Shown here piece by piece: positions 23,991 through 32,465 of a DNA stretch of 64,000 nucleotides. Made by a program: the position numbers and the translations under genes. Every line of letters begins with the position of its first letter. Within the stretch, counting starts at the first letter, position 1. Source of the stretch: Bolinopsis microptera (lineage: Eukaryota; Ctenophora; Tentaculata; Lobata; Bolinopsidae); assembly GCF_026151205.1 (NCBI RefSeq), contig NC_087072.1, positions 12,872,169 through 12,936,168 of the forward strand. Reading direction: 5' to 3'. Below the pieces are notes generated by a model. That model was not told where the DNA came from, did not search any database, and saw only the letters and a list, made by a program, of their open reading frames with translations.

Positions 23991-24906
23991 CAGTCTGAAG
24001 AGGCTGACCTTCGTTCTTTAGAGATATAAACTATATTGTTATTGAGTGCAATCCGGGATTTCAAATATTATTTCTTCAACCACTTGAATGATTACAATTA
24101 AAGCGTAAGAATGTTGCCAAAACAACTGGATGAACAAAAGGTAGATTGTAGTGGTTGTTTTTTCTAAGAATTTTAGAGGTATTTCAGACGGGACTGACAT
24201 CTGGGTTCCAATTCTAACGGTGTTAGGTGGTAAATTTAATTGTTTTTAGGTGGCCCAAACCTTGGAGTGTCACGTTAAAGTTATTCTGAGTTTTTTGTCT
24301 TCTCGCTATCTTGTTTCTTTCAAATAGAAAAAACAATAAGAGACAAAAGCTTCAAGTCCCCCCCCACTTAACGTCGTGTAACTAAATAATTGGAGTTCAG
24401 AAGCTTTACATACAATATTTACTTAAATTTTAGGTTATAAAATATGCTTAAATTTGTTGGATGTTCCACTTTAGTCTATGCGTTTCTTTGCGAGCTGTTG
24501 GTTTTAGGATTGGAATATTATTAGTTACTCCAGTCTTCAAGATTCGGCATTTTCCTAATTTTAAGATTTTAGGTGCTCTACGGTAGTGTTTGCCCTGACT
24601 CGTTTATGAATTTTCATCAAGATAGACAAAAATGGACTGAGGTATGAGCCAAAAAACCATATGCCCCTATTGGACTTAATGCACCGATTGATGATTTTGG
24701 CCAATAAATTGGTCAAATATCAATATTTTTGACTGTGTGGACATCGATTCACCTGTTATGTATGTCTACTTTAAGATAAATAGAGATAAGGATAAAATAC
24801 ATATATAAATAGATAAAGATAGCGATTAGAAAATTAAATAGAGATTTTACAGCAATTTTACAAAAATGACACACATGGGCCACCTAATGATATACATGAT
24901 AAACCT
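23991..24906. other. No recognisable gene
   Basis: AT-rich non-coding DNA with a degenerate GATAAA-type run near 24770-24840. Confidence 0.4.
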
Positions 24907-25001
24907 GGTAGCGCATGTGTATCAAAAAATTTTTTGACACACATACGCTACCTAGGAAGCGCATGTGTATCATTATTTTTTTTTGACACACATGCGCTTC
25001 C
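24907..25001. repeat. Two adjacent long hairpins
   Basis: 24907-24952 is a near-perfect palindrome (GGTAGCGCATGTGTATC arm, AT-rich centre). 24955-25001 is a second one (GGAAGCGCATGTGTATC arm). The arms of both share GCGCATGTGT, so the second probably derives from the first. Confidence 0.85.
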
Positions 25002-25460
25002 ATAGTTTACGTCACTTCGGTTTCCAATTTACAATTGGTAGTTCTAATTATCCAAAAAACCTTACTGGCTAGGGCGTTACCTTAAAAGCGAAAGAGATAT
25101 AGCAAATTCAGGTTTTTAGAAAAAATGATCGCTTTGTTGTTTGTAAAAATAACGTTTCCTCCCCAGGAGCAAAATTGGGGACATTGTACATTTTAAGTTA
25201 TTCCGAAAGGTATAATTTTGGGCCGAATAAAAGCAAAAAGGTCGCCGCTTTATCATTTATAACTTTGCAAATTAATATGATTAGTTGTTTAAAAAAATTA
25301 AATTTATAAAAAAAATTAAAACAATTAAAAAAAAAGATAAAAAAATTAAAAAATATGATTAGTTGTCGGTCATGACTTTGTAGGTTTATAACCTACTAGA
25401 GGTGACCAATGAAATCACGGCATTAAAAACACGTGATAGCGCGCTGGCGAGTGAATTAGT
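25002..25460. other. No gene; A-rich tract
   Basis: An AAAAATTAAA-type tract lies at 25290-25360. GTAGGTTTATAACCTACTAG at 25380 is a palindrome that also begins the related repeat near 28878. Confidence 0.4.
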
Positions 25461-25490
25461 AGAATCCCGCCGAGTTGGACTCGTCGACGG
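25461..25490 (+). repeat. Left part of the GTCGAC-core repeat
   Basis: CGCCGAGTTGGACTCGTCGA here and the partner TTTTACGAGTATCACCCGTT at 26771 are halves of one repeat, separated by the MULE insertion. Confidence 0.8.
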
Positions 25491-25497
25491 TCCTGTA

Positions 25498-26724
25498 CGG
25501 TGACCGACAACTAGGAACCTCTCATTTCGGCCTCACACAGGTATCACATCACATGGCCCAATCAGTGACGTATCATTTGTGATGTGATCCATATTATAAC
25601 CATCCTAACAGCCGGACAACCAAGAACCTGGGTAGGGTTCACATGACAGTTTAGTAAGTAGCTGTGTATTATGAAGTTTGAGCTCTCGGTATGTGTTCAC
25701 ATTACGGATGTGAGCCGGGTCCGAAAGGGGCTGGTTCTCGTATCCAAGGATCAAAGGATGTGAGCTGAGCATGCAATGGGAGTGATACGAGACATACAAT
25801 CACAAGTGCGAGAGTTGATCAGCTGTTAATATACAACCGCACTTCTGGTATATATACTGAAACGAGAACATGAAGAGTATCGGTTTCAATTCAACATGCC
25901 TGCTTTCTCCAAATTCATCTAAGGACAGAGAGGATCTCAACAGCTGGTGGACACGGATGACGGACGGGTACATCTACTCGGGTACATCTACTCCAAATAA
26001 CATACTACATCCAAGCTAACTATCCTCAGTTAATGGTTGTGGTAAATTATTTCGAGAAAATCTACCTTGGGTCAGTAACTGTCGACAGTGACGAAAGGGT
26101 TCCTCCCAAGTTTCCTTTGACGTTCTGGAATCACTATTCCAAGACGTTGGAGGATCCGGAGTTTCCCCGGACCTCTCACATGGTCGAGGGTTTTCATCGT
26201 GGATTTAAATCCAAGGTGAATCGACCTAAGCCGACCGTGCAAGAGTACTTCCGTGCTATTCGGGAGCAGCAGGTGATCATTGATTACCATATCGATCGAC
26301 TGGGTGTTGGAAAAACTCCGTCTAAGAAAAGGATTAGAAGGAAAACTTCCAATGACCAGTTGTTCCAGATCTGTTCCAAATACTCGGATTGCTCTAGCAA
26401 GGTTGACTATCTGTTTGAGATTGCCAAATACTTTGGCCATGAGATTGATATTGAGTAATGTATTCTGTATGTAATTATTATGTTGGGTTTGAACTATCAT
26501 TATCTTGAAAATAATCTTTGTCTTAATTAATGAGTGCAGAAATATATACAGCACAGCTGTGAAATCGGTGGACACCTGAATGTTTAAAGTATCTCCAGAG
26601 GTTCCTAGTTGTCGGGGATATGTCATGATTGGTTCCTAGTTGTCGGAGCTGATTGGATTTCCCAAGCTTGCATGTTAATTAGTTAACAAGGTAAAATTGA
26701 AAGGTTCCTAGTTGTCCGTCAGCC
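25498..26724 (+). mobile_element. MULE-type DNA transposon, 1,227 bp, internally deleted
   Basis: Inverted tips CGGTGACCGACAACTAGG and GGCTGACGGACAACTAGG (right end read inward) are flanked by an 8-bp duplication GTCCTGTA (25490-25497 and 26725-26732). A second ACAACTAGGAACC block in inverse orientation occurs near 26630. The only ORF is the C-terminal end of a MULE transposase. The element is inserted in a copy of the GTCGAC-core repeat. It is non-autonomous. Confidence 0.85.
26033..26458 (+). pseudogene. MULE transposase, C-terminal fragment
   Basis: 141 codons resembling the end of Mutator-like transposases: FPLTFWNHYSKTLED, then SHMVEGFHRGFKSKV (the NNxLEGWHxxF block of the family) and a basic tail GKTPSKKRIRRK. 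The frame is open upstream to about 25990 (YIQANYPQLM), so the fragment is slightly longer than the ATG suggests. The catalytic DDE core is absent, so it cannot transpose on its own. It ends 266 bp before the right tip of the element. Confidence 0.75.
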
Positions 26725-26732
26725 GTCCTGTA

Positions 26733-26810
26733 TATATATAACAGATATTTATATATATGTGGAACAGATATTTTACGAGTATCACCCGTTAATCATGACT
26801 TCATGGATGA
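26733..26810 (+). repeat. Right part of the GTCGAC-core repeat
   Basis: Continues from 25497 once the MULE and one duplication are removed. Contains GGAACAGATATTTTACGAGT, as at 28937. Confidence 0.75.
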
Positions 26811-26928
26811 ATTCAAATTATAACACGAGTGCAGAGTAGCGAGCTTTACGTCACGCGCGACAACAAACAGGCTATTGAAAAATTATCACCTCTAGTAACG
26901 CCAGCCAGTAATGAGCTAGTAAGGTTTG

Positions 26929-27112
26929 CCGCTCCTACTAAATTTTAAGAAAATTCTTGTGAAAAGGCCCTTTGGGCATGAAAGTGATGTAGATCGGTGT
27001 ATTTTTGGACGCTGATTCCGAATCACCCCACATGACGTAGGGTTAAAATGCTTCCCTGGAGATCAGAGTTATGGGCAAAAAACCGTTTTGGTCACGTGAC
27101 AGGCTACTAGGC
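26929..27112 (-). mobile_element. Partial copy of the CCCTAA-containing MITE
   Basis: Reverse complement of 27530-27697. Shared blocks include GGCTACTAG/CTAGCC, GGTCACGTGAC and CCACATGACGTAGGG. The tip begins GCTCCTACTAAATTTT, missing the GCTCGCCC part. The CCCTAA core is not included. Confidence 0.8.
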
Positions 27113-28281
27113 GTTCAAAAGAAAGCTAATAACAACTTCTGCTATGGTGACACTGGTAGAAACTAGAACCCCCTGGACAGTTACCGTCATTCCCCAATGT
27201 TTAGCTTACTTCCATCGGGCATCCCTGGCGGTAGAAGGTAACGTGAACACTCTTTTGCACCACACCTTTCAAGAGCAAAAGCTACTGAATCTAACCTGGT
27301 ATGATTCGTGGTCAACTATTGCCAAGATGGGCTCTTACTAATTCGCTCGCCCAAAAATTTCACGTGACTTTGGTTTTTATGGTTTTGCAGCCGTACAAAA
27401 CGGTTTTACATAAACCCTAATCCCAACCCTAACCCTAACCATAACCCCGAAGCTATCCATAACCGGCCCTTACCACAACCCTAACCCTAACCCGAGCCCT
27501 AAACAATCGAATTCATGTTTTACTAGCCTGTCACGTGACCAAAACGGTTTTTTGCCCATAACTCTCCAGGGAAGCATTATTACCCTACGTCATGTGGGGT
27601 GATTCGGAATCAGCATCCAAAAATACACCGAACCTGATCAATTTCATACCCAAAGGGCCATTTTCTTAAAATTTGGGCGAGCGATTTAGTAGGAGCGGCC
27701 AAGATGAGTACCGTCTCCAAGCCGCAGTTATCACCCACCCTAGACGCTTGTGAGTACATACATGAGACATTTGTTGACCACTGCACACTGGAAGAGAGAT
27801 CTCCTCAACCAGCCCAAAATGTCATTCTACACAGCGGTTAAATTCGAGTTTGGCGAAGAACCCTATTTGCTATTTACAGCTCCCCTGCAGGCTTAAAAGG
27901 GTCAATATTGCTAAAATCCGATCTAGCAGTCACGATGTTAGGATAGAAAAAGGTCGCTACACCAAAGATCAACTCAACACAGCTCTTAAAACGTGTCGCT
28001 TCTGCTGCTCCTCAGAAACGGATGTCATACGTTTTTTAGAAGAGCTCCCCTTCTTTGAAACTCCTATTCTAGAAACCGAAGACCACGTCTTAACTGAGTG
28101 CCCCTACTACCATCAACTCAGGTCCAACCTCTCTGACAACCTCAAAAGCCTGTTGATGCTAAAAGAATATGGAGCCATAATGAACTCAACCCATATAAAA
28201 GAGTTCGGGAAGTACCTTACAGACTCCTCAAATCTACGTAATCCTCCTGAAACGTCCCTTAACCCTCGCAAACAGATGTAG
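27113..28281 (+). pseudogene. Retrotransposon C-terminal fragment, interrupted by a MITE
   Basis: Homologous to the tail of the retrotransposon at 14345-15403. KKANNNFCYGDTGRNP (27113) matches SKASNIGCWGESGRHP. TFQEQKLLNLTWYDSWSTI (27268) matches AFHEQIMLGLPWYTNISKL. RIEKGRY near 27940 and a zinc-binding CRFC / EDHVLTEC pair near 27990-28100 match the CTYC / ESHVLIDC pair. Removing the insert 27330-27697 with one duplication joins AKM to STVSKPQL in frame. One stop near 27165 and frameshifts near 27800 and 27893 show that it is dead. The 5' part is missing. Confidence 0.85.
27330..27697. mobile_element. Complete MITE with CCCTAA-rich core, 368 bp
   Basis: Tips GGCTCTTACTAATTCGCTCG and CGCTCCTACTAAATCGCTCG (right end read inward) are inverted, followed by shared GCCCAAA. 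The 9-bp duplication GCCAAGATG is at 27321-27329 and 27698-27706. The core 27415-27515 is made of CCCTAA and CCATAA words, followed by GTCACGTGACC. The insertion interrupts the retrotransposon tail, which confirms the boundaries. A 9-bp duplication fits MULE-type elements. Confidence 0.9.
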
Positions 28282-28489
28282 TACTCAAACTTTATTTACT
28301 GTATTACCTTAAATTATTATAGACGATCTTCTTTTATTTTCGTAAAATTGTAAACGGTTAAAATTTACTATTTTGAAATGATTCAGTTTTGATACTTTTA
28401 TTTATTGATTTATTCATTCTTTGTTCTTGTATAGCCAAGACGAGTCCGTTATATTAGTGTTCTCTTTGGTAATTTTATGTTTAATCCTG

Positions 28490-28792
28490 TTTAATCCAGG
28501 CTAGTAAAATACGAATTCGATTGTTAGGGCCCGGGTTAGGGTTAGGGTTGTGGTAAGGGTTATAGTTAGCTTCGGGGTTATGGTTAGGGTTAGGGTTTAT
28601 GTAAAATCTTGTAGCGCGATGCACTAGTCACTACTGGGTCGCGCCGCGCATTTTCTCGCAACCATGCCGTATGCAGATCGGCGAGATGCGAAGGATTGAC
28701 ATCGTGAATCAATGTAAAACCCTTTTGTACAGCTGCAAAACTATAAAAACCAAAGTCACGTGAAATTTTTGGGCGAGCGAATTAGTAAAAGC
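28490..28792 (-). mobile_element. Second CCCTAA-type MITE, 3'-end copy
   Basis: Reverse-strand copy of the first half of 27330-27697. GGGTTAGGGTTAGGGTT words lie at 28530-28600 and the tip TTTTGGGCGAGCGAATTAGT at 28768-28787. Between them is extra DNA (28605-28730) with a GC-rich patch GGTCGCGCCGCGCATTTTCT. Confidence 0.8.
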
Positions 28793-28877
28793 CAAGGTTT
28801 GCTGGGTATAGTAGCGCGTACGTGTTTTTTAAAGGCCGCCATTGCAATTGCTTATAAACGATTGTGCGAATGCTTGT

Positions 28878-28985
28878 TGGTTTATAACCTACCAGGACGC
28901 GCGCCGGCCGCCGAGTTGGATTCGTCGACGGTTCTAATATATGGAACAAATATTTTACGAGTATCACCCGTAATATATATATTAA
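28878..28985 (+). repeat. GTCGAC-core repeat, third copy
   Basis: GGTTTATAACCTACCAGG, then GCCGAGTTGGATTCGTCGA and TTTTACGAGTATCACCCGT. This is a short uninterrupted copy of the repeat split by the MULE at 25498. Confidence 0.8.
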
Positions 28986-29004
28986 GTGAATGCTGATCAC
29001 GTGC

Positions 29005-29410
29005 GCTCTTGTATCACGTGGTGACCCCCACGGTCACTTCGACGATACAGGGGGAGCCGCGCACTTCGTGCGCGGCGGGTCATACAACGTATGACAAGTG
29101 CGCTCTAATGAGCATCCACATTTTTTTTCAGTACGATCATGGAGGTCGTAATCCACTCAGCCCGAATATAAAGATTTGACGGAATGAAAGGCTGAGCGCT
29201 GCCCAGTAACTAAACAGTTCATTGTATCACGTCGTGACCCCCACGGTCGTTTCACTATGGTGAAATCGTTTTTACGATACAGGGGGAGCCGCGCACTCGT
29301 GCGCTGCGGGTCATACAACGTATGACAAACATTTCACTAGTATCGTGGCTACGATACAGCCGCGCAATTGTCATCGTGCGCGGCATGGCAGTTTTACAAC
29401 GTATGACAAG
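29005..29410. repeat. Three units of a hairpin-rich repeat
   Basis: Units near 29011-29093, 29224-29331 and 29341-29410. Each ends with a GC hairpin (GCCGCGCACTTCGTGCGCGG and variants) and TACAACGTATGACAA. The first two begin GTATCACGT and contain GTGACCCCCACGGTC and ACGATACAGGGGGAG. The stems carry compensating differences between units. Confidence 0.85.
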
Positions 29411-29446
29411 AATTTTATAGAATAGTCCATATTCTTCCAAAATCGT

Positions 29447-29548
29447 CCCTCCGTCCCTTCCTTCTTCCCTCCCTCCGTCCCTCCGTCCGTCCCTCTGTGC
29501 CTCCCTCCGTTCTTCCGTCCCTCCCTGGCCTCCCTCCCTCCCTCCTGT
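29447..29548. repeat. Pyrimidine-rich simple repeat
   Basis: Degenerate CCCTCCGTC units. The minus-strand ORF rich in G, R and E across it is a by-product. Confidence 0.85.
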
Positions 29549-29744
29549 CGTGAACCGCTTTCCATTTTTATTTAAATCGTTTTAGAAATTAACCATTATT
29601 AACTCCACACCACACCCGCCTATTATGTTTGAAAATATGCATTACTTTGTCGTATTATATGAAAGTAAACAAACAAACCACAATGAGTGGCTCCCCCTCC
29701 TAATAATCTTATAGTATTACTCGCAGGTAACATAATTATGATTC

Positions 29745-30311
29745 ATGTACGCACGGATCCAGAAAGCCTCAGGAGCATTCAATCAGCTCGGTAATATTTG
29801 GAAGAATCGCAATATCCAAACTAACACCAAAATACGGATATATGTTGCAGCGGTTCTAACAATATTACTTTATGGAAGCGAAGTCTGGAACACTACTTCA
29901 AAGCAACTACATCGCTTCGAAGTTTTTCATCAAAACTGTTTGAGGAGAATCCTTCGAATTAAGTGGTTCCACCGGACGAGCAATGTTCAAGTGTTGGAGC
30001 GGGCAAGAATAAACCCGGTTATAACCTACATCAGTGCCAACCGTCTTCGCTGGTTTGGACATGTTTCTAGAATGCCGGACACCAGGCTACCAAAGTATCT
30101 ACTTGATTGGACCCCTGCTCACGGCCGAAGATCACGTGGGCGGCCAAGAAAGAATTGGCGAACCTGTGTCCTAGAAGACGCAGTAACATTCACAGGAGAT
30201 CCAGACATTGTATTTGATAAGGTCCGAGAGTTGGCAGGAAACCGAAAGCACTGGAGAGAGATGATACGACATAAGCGGCAATTCCTTGGTGCAGGCCACT
30301 CGAATGATTGA
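29745..30311 (+). pseudogene. Non-LTR reverse transcriptase, C-terminal fragment
   Basis: 188 intact codons matching the RT thumb and tail of endonuclease/RT elements: TNTKIRIYVAAVLTILLYGS, then EVFHQNCLRRILRIKW, NRLRWFGHVSRMP and RSRGRPRKNWR. Everything upstream, including the catalytic core, is absent: a typical 5'-truncated insertion. The open frame suggests a fairly recent copy. It is of a different family from the elements at 12 kb and 54 kb. Confidence 0.85.
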
Positions 30312-30394
30312 GGAGACCTTATCAAGTATCAAGTAAGTAAGTACGAACGCTACATAATATGCAGTAATGGAAGAGAGAGCGAAGAGGAAAAAAA

Positions 30395-30600
30395 GTGAGC
30401 CATTTTATGTCACATTTGTGGTACAAAACCATCAATCAAACCACATACTACCGGCCGATTTTTGAAAAATTTGCTTATTGGCTTCTTCAGAGTTTTGTCG
30501 GCACTATACCGAAAAAAACCAGTCCCGCAACTCTCACCGTTTTTTAATTAAGCCGCTTGGAAATTTCTCGCACACATACATACACACACAGACACACTGA
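30395..30600 (-). mobile_element. Helitron fragment, reverse strand
   Basis: Reverse complement of the left part of the Helitrons at 43653 and 46785: the blocks GGTACAAAACCATCAAT, AGAGTTTTGTCGGCACTATA and AAAAACCAGTCCCG, ending in a short CACACA run where the others carry their TG microsatellite. Confidence 0.8.
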
Positions 30601-31205
30601 TTTATTGAGATTATTAGTATAGATAACACTTTGAGTTTTAGAGTATTTATGTCTATGATTTTAGGGAATATAAAGACTCCCACTTTACTTGTGCTTTTTC
30701 ATTTTGGAGGTTGAGAACTTAACGTCGTATAAATTAATGTCTTGAAGGGTTGACATGGTCAATCAATTGTGCTTTTTGCAATTGTCAATGTCATTGTATT
30801 GCAAATTTAGCTAAGACTTTCAATTTTTGTGGGTTGATACAAATTAATATAACTACTATATAGAACAAAAATATAAATCGATAATTATAATTATAAACTG
30901 AAACATGCAATGACCAAAAACGTTTTATTACTATAAGACATGATCACTAAACGTTGGGATTATAAACATTTTACACTACACTGATTTTAAGAGTGTCAAC
31001 GAATGAGAGTCAACAAATTTGCGTTTTAAGGTGTTTCTAACTAACGAATAAACGGCCGTAGCTAATCCCTGTTCAATTTTGCATTTCCTTTTAATGTTTA
31101 ATTACATTTATAATTATAAATGGTTTTACTATCTAGTTATAAATTCGACATAATATCAGAAATATAAGAACGAATGTCTTAAAATGTTGTAAAGAGTAAT
31201 TGTTT
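30601..31205. other. No gene; flank of the Ly6-like ORF
   Basis: AT-rich. It should contain the 3' UTR of the minus-strand gene at 31206. I do not see a clear AATAAA on that strand close to the stop. Confidence 0.4.
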
Positions 31206-31724
31206 CTAAATAAGGAATGAGAAGATTCCAACGAGAAAGATCGATGTCTCCGCTCGAGTTTCCGATGACACATAGCTCTCGACGTCACTTTCCTCATCCT
31301 CTTCCTCACTTGTCTTGTCCTGAATAAAGTAATTGCACCCGGTTTCCGTGCACCTTTCAAAACGACAGGTAAAATCGGTAAATTCTTCCTTGAGGTACAT
31401 TTTTCTTTGCTGGTCACATATGCCTTCGTCATCAATCATTCCCCCAAGATCACAATCAAAAATATGAGTAGAGCTCTCCGTGGGTTTACCATCCACAATG
31501 GCCGAGTAGGACATGAAATAGCTTGTGCAGGTATCACCACGCATGTCACCCATAATTGTTGGACATTCAATGACACTCGTCTCTGAACACTGTTCCCCAA
31601 GAGAACCGTTTAGATCTTCGGTTCCTATTTCTTTTCCTGCCTGGTCCCAGCAAACTTGACAATTAAGAAGCCCCTGAGCTCGTGCCACCATTGCCACTAT
31701 TATGATAACTAGGGCTATCTTCAT
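31206..31724 (-). CDS. Ly6/uPAR-like GPI-anchored secreted protein
   Basis: 172 residues. Residues 1-17 are a signal peptide (MKIALVIIIVAMVARAQG, cleavage likely after the alanine before QG). The mature part has ten cysteines starting NCQVC and ending with ETGCNYF, the Cx2C...CN pattern of Ly6/uPAR three-finger domains (residues about 20-125). An acidic linker (SEEEDEESDVES) follows, then a hydrophobic end (SIFLVGIFSFLI) fit for a GPI-anchor signal. Such proteins sit on the cell surface and bind other proteins. Ly6 genes usually have introns; this one is one open exon, so it may be a retrocopy or a naturally intronless member. A TATAAA on the minus strand lies at 31762-31767, about 40 bp before the ATG. 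It is the only intact host-type gene in the window. Confidence 0.7.
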   Translation of the reverse strand: MKIALVIIIVAMVARAQGLLNCQVCWDQAGKEIGTEDLNGSLGEQCSETSVIECPTIMGDMRGDTCTSYFMSYSAIVDGKPTESSTHIFDCDLGGMIDDEGICDQQRKMYLKEEFTDFTCRFERCTETGCNYFIQDKTSEEEDEESDVESYVSSETRAETSIFLVGIFSFLI

Positions 31725-32262
31725 TTCTGCTTCTTTATTTTACGCTACTGTAAATACATTGTTTATAAATATCAGTTTAAGATTCTTTGACTATTTCGAT
31801 TTAATTAAAAACTGACCCCACACAACCTTAGATGAAGGTTAATTAGTGGGAGCAATATTATTGAGATTATCACGCTCGGGCAACTAAAAAATAAGAAATT
31901 AGAAATTAGAAAGATCATTACAAATTTACATCATGTGTCAGGTCCAGATCAATTAAATGAAAATAATGGAAACTGTTACTGTTAGCATAAGGGCATAAAA
32001 TTTCGGAACACGATGTTAAAGTATACATTTCAAATTTCAGAAAATCAGTGCGAATAGTTTTGTAATCACACTCCCTATCACAAGTTAAGTTTAGCCTGGA
32101 GAAGGAAAAACCGTGATTATAAAAAATATCAGTGGCCGTCAAAGAGGTAAAACTAAAAAGTTACTGGACGGCGCTTACAGTTACAGCTTAGCCTGTCATT
32201 TCGCCGCAACTTCAAACAAATCGACAATGATAATAACAAATATGATTATGAATCAATTATTT
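31725..32262. other. No recognisable gene
   Basis: Apart from the possible TATAAA at 31762-31767 belonging to the Ly6-like ORF, this is AT-rich DNA without further features. Confidence 0.4.
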
Positions 32263-32430
32263 GACAAAAACCCATAGGCATAATCATGGGTAGAGTGGAC
32301 CGCTGCCAGTGTCTCTCTTTCCCAACCAAAAGGAAATGATGTTAATTTGAATAACCGTCCGCAAATGTAAAATGATACCAATATCAATGAAATCGGTCGC
32401 TCGCTTTTCCCAGCAACACGTGTCAGGTAT
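32263..32430 (-). mobile_element. Half copy of the fold-back MITE
   Basis: Matches the left arm of 63371-63699: TTTGACAAAAACCCATAGGC, GACCGCTGCCAGTGTCTCTC, CGTCCGCAAATG, ATCGGTCGCTCGC. The opposite arm is missing. Confidence 0.8.
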
Positions 32431-32465
32431 CTTACTATATATAAAGCGAGACGATATATATATAT

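Noticed and set aside
26072-26626. 184-codon minus-strand ORF
   Set aside because: Shadow of the MULE transposase fragment on the plus strand, which has the family motifs.
27410-27520. A chromosome end or true telomere
   Set aside because: The CCCTAA words are short, degenerate and enclosed by MITE tips with a target duplication.
29371-29565. Glycine/arginine-rich minus-strand ORF
   Set aside because: It translates a CCCTCCGTC simple repeat.
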